A DNA stretch of 64,000 nt from Acanthosepion lycidas (GCA_963932145.1 OZ010599.1:44276844-44340843); one strand, 5' to 3'. Positions 37,380-47,639 are shown, counted from the stretch's first letter. Notes: generated by a model not told the origin, from the sequence alone. A program made the numbers and translations.

Positions 37380-37500
37380 TATGTGTGAAAACACTTGGGA
37401 AAGATATGAATCAATCTCTAACTTCCTGCAGCTATGGGTTGAATATCAAGAGAGACTGGGCTCTACAGGCTTGGTTGGCAACCAGTCTACCACAGAAAAA
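37380..37500 (+). repeat. Dispersed SINE-like repeat, copy A
   Basis: GGGAAAGATATGAATCAATC, CAGCTATGGGTTGAATA and GGCTTGGTTGGCAACCAGTC match copy B at about 41795-41895 (GGGAAAGGTATGAAGCCATC, CAGCTATGGGTAAATAA, GCCTTGGGTGGCAACTGGTC). Confidence 0.7.
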
Positions 37501-37584
37501 CTGCAGCCTACTGCAGAAAATCTTCTGCCTAGTCATCATGAAAGAGACATGGTTGCCTAATCCTGTATCATGTATGGCACTTGA

Positions 37585-37586
<2 letters not shown>

Positions 37587-37646
<60 letters not shown>
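37587..37646. repeat. (TA)n microsatellite
   Basis: TA dinucleotide tract adjoining the foldback element. Confidence 0.95.
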
Positions 37647-37649
<3 letters not shown>

Positions 37650-37866
37650 AAATAATAAAAAGGCTTAAACACTAATATTCCATGGTCATAATTTATTCCA
37701 TTTCATCAGACCTACAAATTCAAAAAGAAAACAGAAAAAACAACTCCGGGAGTTGTTTTTTCTGTTTTCTTTTTGAATTTGTAGGTCTGATGAATTGTAT
37801 CGTATTTACGATTCCAATGGAATAAATTATGACCATGGAATATTAGTGTTTAAGACTTTTTATTAT
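37650..37866. mobile_element. Foldback palindrome
   Basis: The two halves are reverse complements around a centre at 37748 (CAACTCC g GGAGTTG). Left 37713-37747 pairs with 37749-37783 essentially perfectly. The outer left part (about 37655-37712: TTAAACACTAATATTCCATG, GTCATAATTTATTCCATT) pairs with the right part ending at about 37855. The right arm has about 22 extra bases (about 37795-37816) that the left lacks. No coding sequence. It resembles a foldback element or MITE; the family is unknown. Confidence 0.85.
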
Positions 37867-38023
37867 ATCCTTCCTCTGTCCAGAACTTTGAGTTCTACCT
37901 GGATTCTATCCTCTTGGAATTATTTTTTATATATGTATGTGTATTTATGTATGTGCATATATATTTATATATTTTAGATATATGATTGCATATGTATGTG
38001 TATATTTACCACAAATATTATCA

Positions 38024-38024
38024 A

Positions 38025-38111
<87 letters not shown>
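38024..38111. repeat. (ATCT)n-(TA)n compound microsatellite
   Basis: ATCT tetranucleotide repeats (about 38024-38062) run into TA repeats with one TG interruption. Confidence 0.95.
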
Positions 38112-38113
<2 letters not shown>

Positions 38114-39115
38114 TACTTAATTAAAATATAATAATATCTTTTGTAGCATTTTGAGGATAATACTAAAGGATATAAAAAAAAGTCAGGAGGGAAGGTATAC
38201 AGCTTGGTACCATTTGTATTTGGGAAGGGTTTGGAATAGTTGTTCCCATATCCAATATTCTTCTTGGATCTGAAGGCAAAAACCGTATTGGTCATAACCT
38301 AGTCTGTTCTGAAACTGTATTAGCCTCCAGTGGGGATGATCTTTGGCAATTTAGTTTGTTGCAAGGATTTTACCTATATTTTGGCTGTTTGATTACTTCT
38401 AGGATATTTTTGTTGTGTAAGCACCTCATACAGCTTAATTTTAAAATCTTGTGTTATATAAATATTGTTAAAAAGGATTTCAAAGTGCTTAGACCAGTGA
38501 TCTAGAATGAAATTTGTATCATTGTGGAATTCTGAGCTGTTTGCCTGACATTGAGTAAATGGGGGTCAAATATTTAGGCTTTGGTAAAAACTGAACATTA
38601 ACATAATAATGAGCTATTTTATTAAGGTTTGTTAATGACTTCTTCTGCATAGAGCAAAGGTATTTAATTTTGGATAGTGTGATGTGTTTCAAGAAAAGCA
38701 ATTTTCTTTTTTTGGTTGCAGCATTTGGTCAAGGTGCACTTTTTCATAGATCTACTCTTTTTCAAGAGTCGATCTATGATTTGGGGATTTCTTTTTATTG
38801 AATCAGTCCCAGTTTTTTTCTACTTATTTTTTTTAGTAGCAACTAAGTGAGATTTTAATAGTTTGTGGGTTGGATTATTTTCAATATGCAATAAATGAGA
38901 GAGTAGGGGCCTTAATAAAAGAAGAAGATGAAACAAAAACAATTCAAGGCTCAATAAGTACAAAATTAATAAATGATTTGATCTTTATAAGCTCTGGGTG
39001 GGGGGTGAGAAACTTATCCAGAAAAACATTTCATCTTATTTTAAGCAGCTATGGTAGGACTTACTTGAACTTTTAAAAAAGGATTGATTTTATGTGTGAC
39101 CCCAGATAGCATAAG
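38112..39115. other. Unassigned, possible retroelement remnant
   Basis: Minus-strand frames at 38113-38295 and 38519-38701 read as broken protein-like text, but I cannot assign a family. A 15-bp hairpin with one mismatch (arms 38745-38759 and 38764-38778, loop TTTC) is present. Confidence 0.35.
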
Positions 39116-39117
39116 AG

Positions 39118-39246
39118 AAAGCACTTTCTGTACATCTAATAATCTCCAATCAGGATCCCAGCTTCATTTGTAATCCCAGATGACAACGAAGAAAAAAGCA
39201 TTCTGGACATCTGATAGCCTCCAGTCAAGATTCTAGCTTCATTTGA
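39118..39246. repeat. Two-copy tandem repeat, about 73 bp
   Basis: 39118-39172 (AAAGCACTTTCTGTACATCT ... CCAGCTTCATTTG) and 39190-39245 (AAAGCATTCTGGACATCTGA ... CTAGCTTCATTTG) are diverged tandem copies. Confidence 0.7.
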
Positions 39247-39832
39247 TAGTCTGCTCCAGTGTCTTTGTTTTGAAGGTTGCTGATAATGTAATAATGATAA
39301 TCTTTTTGTGAAATCCATTCCTCCCTGATTCTGTTTTGAAATGGAAACTGAGTATGTAGCAAGTATGTAAGTCAGTGATTGGTGTTACATTCGTATCATT
39401 GTACCTTGGACTTTCAAAAATGCTGCTTCTTAGCTGGTAAGCATGGCTGGATGCAGAAAAAGCAGCATGGTCAAAAAGTGAACCTGTTGCTGAAAAATCA
39501 CTTGCAACAAAAACAGTTGAAGGAATTGTTTTGGTTTGTTCATGTGCTTCAACATGATGGCTGCTACTAATCTTTGGAAAAATATAGAAAGCAATGAGTG
39601 TCAAATAGGGCTCATTTTCATAGCATTGACCAGGATGTTTGCCTCTAGTTGGCAAAATGTTCCTTTTTTTCCTCCTACCTGTCAGCTTAATTAGGAAAAG
39701 ATGTAAATCCCAGCTCCCAGCCCACACTCAACCCAGACCAAAATATTTAGAATTAGACTGATTAGAAAAAGATAGGAGTGTCATTCGCAAACGCTTTGAG
39801 ATGCCATTCCCAATTAAATAGTCATCTTCCAC
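39247..39832. other. Unassigned; one 162-codon open frame
   Basis: The minus frame 39727-39239 is open for 162 codons. It has no signal peptide, domain or family that I recognise and no codon-level feature that would argue for a gene. It is flanked by LINE remnants and is more likely chance or transposon-derived sequence. Confidence 0.3.
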
Positions 39833-40535
39833 TTGTTCAGTTTGTCTCAGCTGAGAGTGAAATCTAAAGTCTGTGAGGTGCTCATTAGAGACATGCTGTT
39901 CGCAGATGATGTATCGTTGGCAGCACACCCTGAGGAACAACTGCAGTGACTAATAGACAATTTTTTAAAAGCCTGGCAAGAGTTCAGTCTGACCATCAGT
40001 TTGAAGAAAACCAACATGCTCTATGTCAGCGAGACATGAAGCCTCTACTCCAGACAGGAGAGACACCTTAGTGCCTTCACTGTCTGAGACGCATTCTGGG
40101 TATCAATTGGTCCCATGCTCAGTTACCCAGTCTATACACCCTTCTCTATCAGTACAGGCTCTGCTGGCTTGGACGTGTACACTGTATGCTGGATGGGAGG
40201 ATTTCAAATGTCCTGTTGTATGGGGAACTAGCCACTGGCAAGAGGACACGAGGGCGACCCCATCTTCATTTCAAGGACACCTGTAAAAGGGACATGAGGG
40301 TGATGAACATTGACATTGAGAGGTAGGAAGATGTTGCTAATGATTGCTCATGCTCAAGACGTGATTTACACTGAAGGTTGGAGAGGAGAAACGAAGGCTT
40401 GTTACTGAGGAGAAGCATACTCGACAGAAAGAATACAACAAGGCAACATAGGGAAGAGCGTTTTCACATGCATTTGTTGCAGTTGAGACTGCCACTCTCA
40501 TGTGGGCCTGTACAACCATAACAGATGCTGTGCTG
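39833..40535 (+). pseudogene. LINE RT and C-terminal remnant with internal deletion
   Basis: The + strand from 39833 reads LSQLRVKSKVCEVLIRDML, FADD at 39899-39910 (RT motif C), then AWQEFSLTISLKKTNMLY. It then jumps into SLYSRQERHLSAFTV, RLCWLGRVHCMLDGRI, LLYGELATGKRTRGRPHLHF and KDTCKRDMRVMNIDIER, the C-terminal part of the same LINE type. The text normally lying between KKTN and the RQER segment is missing, an internal deletion of perhaps 100 codons. The end (about 40460-40530) shows a decayed zinc-finger-like pattern (CICCS then H..GLYNH). Several stops. The short minus frame over its end is a shadow. Confidence 0.82.
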
Positions 40536-41355
40536 CCATTAACAGCTATGGCATAACTCTTTGGGCACAGGTCCCAGGTCTCCTGAAACCAATGGATGCC
40601 ATATACTTCCATTTGTTTAATGAATATAATCGCATATCACTAAACATACCATAGTAGATATTTCTCTAATTTTGTAGACACTTGTTATAAATCTTTCTTG
40701 TCTTTGTTGATAATGATAACATCATTATCAACATCATCATCATCAACATCTTTGTCTGCAATCATTTTCAGTGCAAGAAGACGCAGAACCTGCTGACATT
40801 TTCATTGTTTTTTTTTTTTTAATCATTCTTTGAAATCATTAATAATCAATCAGATGGGAAATGTTTATTTGAATGAAAAGGCAGTTAAGGCTGGCAATGG
40901 AAAAATATTAAAATGCAGAATGAAATGGAACAACAAAAATCAATCAAGGAAATATTTTTGCTTTATTTTTAAGTTCCCTTAGGATTAAAAAAGAAAAGAA
41001 ATTGGAAAGGAAGGAAGTAAGACTTAAAATTTTGTTACCCTAAAAGCTATTTGATAGAAACGATGATTCAGCAGACTTTTTCCTCACTTTATACAATCAG
41101 TGTTCCACTTAGAAATGATTTTCCATTATAACTGACACAAAGAAAAGTTGTTTTTATTTTTCCAGAAAATAAAATTTAAGGACACAGTTTAAGGATGCTG
41201 ATCATTCTCAAAAGAAGCATTTAATTACATTTGAATCTGTAATAATTTCCTTCTTTTCTATCATCTCTTAGTCAGTAAATGAGTTTGATTTTATTCTGAT
41301 TCAATATATTTTTGACAGTATTATTACAATTTTTTGCTTTCTGCTGATGAGTATA
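40536..41355. other. Unassigned AT-rich spacer
   Basis: Contains a short ATC-rich microsatellite-like stretch (about 40715-40755). No gene is recognised. Confidence 0.45.
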
Positions 41356-41457
41356 CTTCATAAGAAAACTTAAAGTCTCTACTTGAACTGGATGATATTA
41401 TATTGCAGTAAAAATTGTTATTTACATGATTTACAAGTGGACCGTTGTCCTCATCTT

Positions 41458-41645
41458 TGGAGTAATGGATAGCAGCTTGGATTGAGGAATTCAGATGTGA
41501 AAAGGTTTTCAACAAACTCTTGAATCTGGTTTTCATTTGAGAAAATTTTCCCCATCAAAGTATTTTGAAGCAATTGAAAAAGGTAATAATTGGTTGGTGC
41601 AAGGTCAGATGAATATGGCAGGTTGGGTAGAACAGACCAATTGAG
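41458..41645 (-). pseudogene. Mariner transposase C-terminal fragment
   Basis: On the minus strand it reads LPNLPYSSDLAPTNYYLFQL, then LLQNTLMGKIFSNENQIQEF and FTSEFL. In mariner transposases of the DD34D type the segment PYSPDLAPSDYHLF carries the third catalytic Asp; here it is conserved (GTC on +, 41604-41606). The Ser before Asp replaces Pro, and Thr-Asn replaces Ser-Asp. Only the C-terminal third is present, and a stop follows. No paired terminal repeat was found. Confidence 0.78.
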
Positions 41646-41690
41646 TCCCTAATTTTTTTCCCATGTTATACTAGTTAAATCCTCATGGAG

Positions 41691-41900
41691 GCATGGTGGA
41701 GTAACGGACTGTGGGTTGGATTGAGGAATTTGAGAGCCAAATTTGTATTTCAGTTGAGTTCATTACATTCACTTACGTGATTCATAGATGGTTGCATAAT
41801 TTTGGGAAAGGTATGAAGCCATCTCCCCCCCCCAGCTATGGGTAAATAACAGAACAAACTAGGTCCTATAGCCTTGGGTGGCAACTGGTCTAGAAGAATT
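41691..41900 (+). repeat. Dispersed SINE-like repeat, copy B
   Basis: Starts GGAGGCATGGTGGAGTAACG, continues through GGTTGGATTGAGG and shares its right half with copy A at 37380-37500. The left end has a tRNA A-box-like look, but no convincing B box was found, so a tRNA origin is only possible. Confidence 0.6.
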
Positions 41901-42077
41901 AAAAACTGATTTCAAAAGCAGCCTGGAGAGGATTTGGCTTCATCAGGCTATCTTGCCCTGGAAACACAGTTGCAGTACAGGTGGTGCCCCTATGACCCTA
42001 GAGGATTACAGATCTTGTGATTGTGATTACAATGATTCATATGTTGCACCCTTGGGTGTATATCAATCCAGGAACCT

Positions 42078-42300
42078 ACAGGGAATTCAAATTTGAACCC
42101 TTTATTTCATCTAAGGTGTAGACTGTTCTCGTTCCATTGACCATGTCTAGGTATATCTTATTTTTAGTACTGCTCAGTTATTGTGGCCCTATTTCCACTG
42201 AGTCCAAGTACACACTGCCTGAGATTGAACACACAATTACTATGTCACCAAATTCACCTACCAACACTTTAATCCACTTGGCTATTATGGGACAATCCTA
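42078..42300 (-). repeat. SINE copy 2, diverged, with tRNA-like head
   Basis: The body shares TTGAACCCTTTATTTCA, GTAGACTGTTCTCGTTCC and CCATGTCTA with other copies. On the minus strand the head reads GTGGATTAAAGTGTTGGTAG then TGTTCAATCTCAGG, an A-box and B-box-like pair. Confidence 0.62.
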
Positions 42301-42329
42301 AATGAAGAACTTGGAGTCTTAAACCTAAC

Positions 42330-42475
42330 TTACCTGCTGATGAGTGCTGCTGGTGCTTGTCATGCTTGACTGTACTCACTGAAGCTTTTCTCTTTTTATT
42401 ACAGCTGCTGCTTCTACTTTGTCTTTGTCTATTAGCAGCTTCCATATTGTATTTAATTCTATGCTAAGTCTCACC
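42330..42475 (-). pseudogene. Penelope-like element C-terminal tail (short)
   Basis: The minus strand reads LSIELNTIWKLLIDKDKVEA and then AAVIKRE. The SIELNTIW string matches SIEMNTIW in the better-preserved copy at 46621-46880, so this is inferred to be the same family. On its own it would be too short to assign. Confidence 0.5.
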
Positions 42476-42479
42476 TGCT

Positions 42480-43200
42480 ATCCTCTTCTGACACACATGG
42501 GACGTGCTGCACTGTTTGGGAATCACTAAGTTAGTTAAACAGTTATAAATATCTTATCTAAATTGCCTGTTGAAAATATCAGTATCCCATATCTGTAACA
42601 GGATCTGTTGGCCAGTTACTCATCATTGTTATTGTTTTGAACATCAAGTATTATCTAACATTCTAGGAAACACAAGATTAATATTTAAGATGAAAGCATA
42701 TGTTCTATTAACCTTGAGCTCACTAAAAGAAATTAAAACTAAGATTTGTTTCCAACAATATCAAGAGTAAATTTTTAAAAAGTTGTGTCAGTTTTTTGTT
42801 GTTTTTTTTACTCATATTCACTCAATACAAGTCCCAAGAGCCACTCAAAGTAGAGGTTTTTTTGTGTGGACATATATTAGTGTAGGAAAGAACAAGCATT
42901 GGGAGTATAGAGCTGAAGCAGACTTTAGAAGGAAAACCAGAAACCCAATCCTAAGCAAGAAACAAGGGATAAATCTCTACCCCTCCTCAAAAGACTGGGG
43001 AGAAGTGTAAACCAGACGACAGGTGAACCTATCTATTCCTATATATCATTTGGCCTCATCTCAGATCATGTTAGAATGCACATTGCACTCAATCCCAAGT
43101 GCAGAATTGACCTGAAAGATGAACTCTTAGCTGGGTCTGGAGATTTACAACTCAGCTGATATCAGTTGGTCTTCTGACATGTGAACACGTGATCAACCCA
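42480..43200. other. Unassigned sequence
   Basis: No recognised gene. Short frames at 42570-42770 and 42783-43010 have no family I recognise. Confidence 0.4.
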
Positions 43201-43245
43201 CCTGTATCTAAAGTGTGCATGCATGGAAAATAAAATGATAGGCAG

Positions 43246-43660
43246 ATATGTAAAGAACCATTCCAAAGGGGAGAGGGTCTCTTACAATCACATGAGAATG
43301 TGGGGTCCATATTCAGAGGCAGTCCTAAAGCTACACTGGCTTGCTAATGGCGATTGACAAAGTTTGGAGTAAATAAAATGTAATTTTATGTGTGAGATAT
43401 GAAATCTTGTATTTTCATTAGTGGATTTGACAATAACATTACAATTTTATATAGAATAAATTTTTATCTATCAACAAGCAAAAAACAATATGCAAATGGG
43501 TATTTACAAAAATGTATAAAAAGGTCCTTGAGCAATGTTTTTTAGTGTTTATAGTTTTAGTTTTGTCTTTAGGTCAATTAAAAGTGTTTTGTGAGTATAT
43601 ATGTGTGTGAAAGAGAGAGTATATGCTTGGAGGAGGTTTGATCAGATTTGCATGTTGATT
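43246..43660 (+). repeat. Dispersed repeat, uninterrupted copy
   Basis: The 43459-43540 core (CTATCAACAAGCAAAAAACA, ATATGCAAATGGGTATTTAC, TGTATAAAAAGGTCC) recurs at 44480-44560 with few changes. The right part (TGTGAGTAT...AAAGAGAGAGTAT...AGGTTTGATCA) recurs at about 45065-45130. TATAAAAAGG resembles a TATA box, so the repeat may derive from a transposon promoter or LTR; no LTR ends were identified. Confidence 0.65.
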
Positions 43661-43800
43661 GATCTACAATACCAGCCTCGTTCAGTGAGGCATTTTTCCT
43701 TTTTTTTCCACAAAATAATCATGCAACACAGAATCATTTTCATCAATGAGGTAAGACACAATTTTCTTCTGAACACCCAAAAATCAAATGAGAGGCAGAT

Positions 43801-43905
43801 ATATAAAAACTCACCCACGAGAGGAGAGGGTCTTTTACATGCACATGGAAATCAGAGAATAGCCCAAAGTAATTTTACATATGAGAGATTAAATATTTAC
43901 ACTAT
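43801..43905 (+). repeat. Fragment related to 43246-43400
   Basis: AGAGGCAGATATATAAAAAC, GGAGAGGGTCTTTTACATGC and GTAATTTTACATATGAGAGA align with AGGCAGATATGTAAAGAACC, GGAGAGGGTCTCTTACAATC and GTAATTTTATGTGTGAGATA. Confidence 0.55.
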
Positions 43906-43909
43906 TTAC

Positions 43910-44175
43910 ATTGTTTGAACTGTTGTCCTCATTTTTATTGCCATACTCATGACATTTCGACCATTGTACACTCTGGCCTTCTTCAGGTAATATTTGTTGC
44001 AATTTCAGACTGAACCATTTGTTTAGTCCATGAGAGTAGAGCTTTGAATATCTGTTTCAGTTAATTCCCCTTGATAACTCAACTCTTCAAGTTTTTTTGT
44101 TACCTCTGCTGTGAACTTTCAACTCTTTGTGTCAAGTCATTTTTGGATCAATCAACCAACACTTATCCACTGGGC
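43910..44175 (-). repeat. SINE copy 3 with decayed tRNA-like head
   Basis: The body (TGTCCTCATTTTTATTGCCA, CCATTGTACACTCTGGCCTT, CTTCAGG) matches 46186-46480. At the right end the minus strand has GTGGATAAGTGTTGGTTGAT, the decayed A-box region of the head. Confidence 0.7.
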
Positions 44176-44459
44176 AATTTTTAATTAATTAATTTCAGAA
44201 ATGACTTATAAACATCTCTTGAGATTAAATCTTGTGTTTTTCATTAGTTGGTATGATAATAATATTACATATTAATAATTAATGTATTTACCAGCATCAA
44301 AGATAAAGTATTTTCCTGAAATAAGTCTCTAAAATTTGCATAACATACAGGATTCAGTTTACCAACATAGATCACCTTACTCTGGGACCTAATCTTTGCC
44401 TGGCAAATTTTTGAGATGTATTTAAAAAACAACTTCCTCTTTGATGCCAGTATACAAGG

Positions 44460-45150
44460 TACATATTAATATATAAAGTAAATTTTTATCTATCAACAAG
44501 TAAAAAACAATATGCAAATGGGTATTTACAAAAATGTATAAAAAGGTCCCTGAGCAATGTTGTTTGCAGTTTTAAGTTTGGTTTTAAGTCAGTGAAAATG
44601 TTTTTTAGTGAATAGTACTACAATTTGTATTGCACTAGCTTGCTGTTGGTGACCAGTTTTTAGTGGAAGGAAATGGTTATAGATTAGGTTGAACACTTTC
44701 AAAGTAAAAAAATTGAAATGAATTTCAACACATGATGGATCCTCATACACATTTATATAAAGAAATTAAAGAAATATAATTCAAGAGGAGATCAAATACA
44801 CATGGGTGTAGACAGATAGCTGAAAAAGTAAGAAAAAACATTTATAGACATTGGTGTTAAAGAGAAGGTGTAGCTGGCTGAAACCAAGAAGATGGCCTGT
44901 AAAGGAAAGAAATATCTCCCAGCAGAGAGGTCATGTTGTTTTTTCTGCTACATTTCAGAGCAAAAGAAGAGGAAGAGTGTTCATTGCTCCACTCTTTTTA
45001 TCTTCCTAAACAATACCATTTAGCAGACATCTTAGCAGACAAGGTAGGTAACCCTCACAAGGTCCTGTGAGTATGCATACGTGTAAAAGAGAGAGTATTT
45101 ACTGATGAGAAAAGAGGTTTGATCATGTACATGTTCAGAAAGAAGAGAAG
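44460..45150 (+). repeat. Dispersed repeat, copy split by about 440 bp
   Basis: The left part, 44480-44620, matches 43459-43600. The right part, 45065-45145 (AAAAGAGAGAGTATTTACTG, AGGTTTGATCA), matches 43600-43655. In the first copy the two parts are contiguous, so 44.62-45.06 kb is an insertion here or a deletion there. Confidence 0.6.
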
Positions 45151-45832
45151 GAAGACAGTTAATCTGCATCAGTAGCTGGTGGTTTTATTTGTAAGTTACC
45201 ATAGTACAAATCATTTCTTTTAATGTAGGTGAATATTTTGCTACTGCCTTTTTCAGGCTGCCATTTTTTTAGCTTCTTATTTGTTTTCAGATTAACCCCT
45301 GGCTCCCAGGCATAGGGCTTTTGGAAACTAAATAGAACCAAATTATTCTGTCTGAATGAACATGTGATGTGTTCTGTACGTGTGCCAACCAAAATCAAAC
45401 CAGTTCAGGCAAAGCTAATTTTCTCTTTCTTCTTGAAATCAAGGCGTGAATGTTTTTAGAACTCTCTGATTAGCTGCTAATTGTTTGTGATGTATTTCTG
45501 CCATTGGTCAATTGCTGTGTGGAGAGCTCAAAATCTCCACTAAAGTGCTTTTTTGTGCTTTTTCTATTCAGAGGGAAATTTATTATTTTTTCACTTCAAA
45601 TCAAATTGTTTTTTCTTTTACCTTATTTTACTCTTAACCATTTTTCTTAAAAAGTTGTTATACAAATTTCCAAGTTCATATTTTTATTACACTATGAATG
45701 CATTTCTGGGATGATGGGCTATCCTTATTTATATTACTTGTGACTAATGTCATTGTCTTAATTGTTGTTATCACTACATTTTGGATGTTGTGCCCTCTAG
45801 TCTTCATCAGGATTCTGTTGAATAAATAAAGT

Positions 45833-45888
45833 GTTCACTTTGAAATTCCTTGAAGATTGGGTAATCTTCAAGGAATTTCAAAGTGAAC
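45833..45888. repeat. Perfect 26-bp hairpin
   Basis: Arms 45833-45858 and 45863-45888 are exact reverse complements (GTTCACTTTGAAATTCCTTG plus six bases) with a GGGT loop. Confidence 0.95.
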
Positions 45889-45929
45889 TCATTTCAAAGT
45901 CTATGGAATAGATTGTTCTTTTTACATTG

Positions 45930-46045
45930 TCTTCTTTTATGTGTGGGCAATGATGGCTCTCCACAATTTCCTGTCCTTTATAGTGCATAGTAAACTTTTT
46001 GTTATCTCTTCTAATTCCTGTTATGCCAACCATTTACATAAATGT
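45930..46045 (-). pseudogene. LINE 3' end fragment
   Basis: The minus strand contains ATTGTGGAGAGCCATCATTG and gives KDRKLWRAII-like text, matching the C-terminal end of the LINE at 1040-2935 and of the copy at 47690-48195. Confidence 0.55.
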
Positions 46046-46185
46046 TATGGGATCTCAGTCTGTAGTACCAAATCCAAGAATTGAATTCCCAATTACTATG
46101 CCACCAAAGTAACAAATCAACATTTGACCCCTGGAATGATCTACAAAGTTGAATTCACTTTTCTTGTTAATCAAGTCTTTTATTT

Positions 46186-46480
46186 ACATTATTTACATTA
46201 TTCAGACTATTGTCCTAATCTTTGTCACCATATTTATTACAATGTTTCAGCCATTGTATGCGCCGGCCTTCTTCAGGTGGTTGGAATGTCGAACTGAACC
46301 CTTTATTTCACACACTGGGGTAGACTTCTAGTTCCATGTGCCATGTTTAATGGATGTCAATTATCAGTTATCTCCTGTTAATTTCCCTCTGAAAGTTCTC
46401 CACTGCCTTAACCGGGTATTGAACTCACACTCTTTGTGTCTTGTCACTGGATTTAACTAACGCATTTATCCACTGTCCTT
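46186..46480 (-). repeat. SINE copy 5, best preserved, tRNA-headed
   Basis: Read on the minus strand, the head (about 46470-46395) shows GTGGATAAATGCGTTAG (A-box region) and GAGTTCAATACCCGG (B-box region), followed by a body shared with copies at 9.2, 42.1, 43.9 and 45.7 kb. It is an RNA polymerase III-type SINE. Its body has CCGGCCTTCTTCAGGTGGTT and CACTGGGGTAGAC. I associate this family with cephalopods from memory only. Confidence 0.75.
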
Positions 46481-46539
46481 GAAAACATCTGTGTATGAAT
46501 TTCTGGATATTATGAACCTAATGTCTTCAGCAACCGTTT

Positions 46540-46620
46540 TTTACCAGTGCTGATATTGCAATTTTTGCTGTTATCAATATATGTTTTTACCAGAGCTCAT
46601 ATTGCAATTTTTTGTTGTTA
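46540..46620. repeat. Short tandem duplication
   Basis: TTTTTACCAGTGCTGATATT and TTTTTACCAGAGCTCATATT recur about 44 bases apart, each followed by GCAATTTTT and GTTGTTAT or GCTGTTAT. Confidence 0.6.
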
Positions 46621-46880
46621 TTATCGCTTTTCTCTGGCACTCCTTATTACTGGTTCCCATATTGTATTCATTTCTATGCTTGGTTGGCTCAAGAGATTTT
46701 TGTGGTTTAGCATATGTGCTGATTCATTTTCTCGAATTTTCCAATGGTGTTCTTTGTCTATAATCTCAACCTGATCCCACAGAGGGCAGTGATCTCCCTT
46801 CTCTCTCCATATGTGGTCAGCCATGCCTGATTTTTTCACTTCCCCTTGTGTTACAGCTTCTGGTGTTCTTGAAGCCTTAC
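46621..46880 (-). pseudogene. Penelope-like element, GIY-YIG endonuclease region tail
   Basis: The minus frame 46839-46621 reads KKSGMADHIWREKGDHCPLW, then DQVEIIDKEHHWKIRENESA, HMLNHKNLLSQPS and IEMNTIWEPVIR. The pattern H.W....W..V.IIDKE.HW..R...E..H(M/I) is that of the GIY-YIG endonuclease domain at the C-terminus of Penelope-like retroelements. Only the end of the domain remains. A TGA-like break precedes it, and no RT is seen upstream. Confidence 0.65.
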
Positions 46881-47560
46881 CTTAAGGAGGCAAGATAGTA
46901 ATGTAATCAGAGATGGCTTAAGGTACTGGCAACATGCACAGTTGCCCAGTGCACCATCAAGGCCAAGGTCACCATCATGCCTCCATGTCATGCATTTGGA
47001 ATCTTCCAACACTAAAGCTTATAAAAACATAATTGCAGTCATCCATGATTCAGGACAGATTAAATTCTTTGGCTATTTTGTCAATAGAAAATCATCTTGT
47101 AAAGAAGATAGGTGTAGAAAGTGCCATGAAAAGATATGCAGATCTAAAGGCTAAAAAATGTTTTAGGTAAAATAATGAATGTTTTCTTTAGCTTGTATTA
47201 AGTTGTATATTGTAAGAAACTTGTTATTCTATATTTTCAGTTTTTCCCCTTGGGAAAATTTTAAAAAATCGTACTTGTAAGGTTGCCAAAATTCAGCTTG
47301 CCTGGGGTGCCACAAAATTTAAATTAGCTAAGAAAAGAACTTTATTCATATTTCTACTTATTTTATCATTAAAAAACATCAACAAGGCCAGAATTCAAAA
47401 TAGAATCTTTAATAGTTATACTGCAGAGATGAGAACAGTCATGGTATCATTTGGAGATACCATCTTGTTCTGATCATCCGTTTGTTTCACATGGCAATCA
47501 TCAGATAATGTTCTGTTTCTTATGGTGACACATTGTCAGGATGATTTTATTTATGGATTC
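46881..47560. other. Unassigned sequence
   Basis: The + frame 46942-47154 has a Cys/Lys-rich end (CKEDRCRKCHEKICR) but no assignable domain. A small hairpin (ATGGTATC/GATACCAT) lies at about 47440-47463. Confidence 0.4.
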
Positions 47561-47639
47561 TTTCATGTAAAAGTACGTCCAGATGTAATTTCTTGTAAGT
47601 AAAAAGCACTCGGAAAGTGCATACCTCTTCCAACAGCAT

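Larger units (their letters stand above)
45735..46140 (-). repeat. SINE copy 4, interrupted
   Basis: A diverged body (CATTGTCTTAATTGTTGTTA, TTTTGGATGTTGTGCCCTCT, AGTCTTCATCAGGA) lies at 45740-45815, and a tRNA-like head (minus) near 46040-46130. Between them lie a perfect hairpin and a fragment resembling a LINE 3' end. Confidence 0.55.

Noticed and set aside
39239..39727. 162-codon open frame on the minus strand as a host gene
   Set aside because: No recognisable domain, no splice context evaluated with confidence, and flanked by retroelement debris.
40337..40612. 91-codon minus frame
   Set aside because: It is the antisense shadow of the LINE C-terminal remnant on the + strand.
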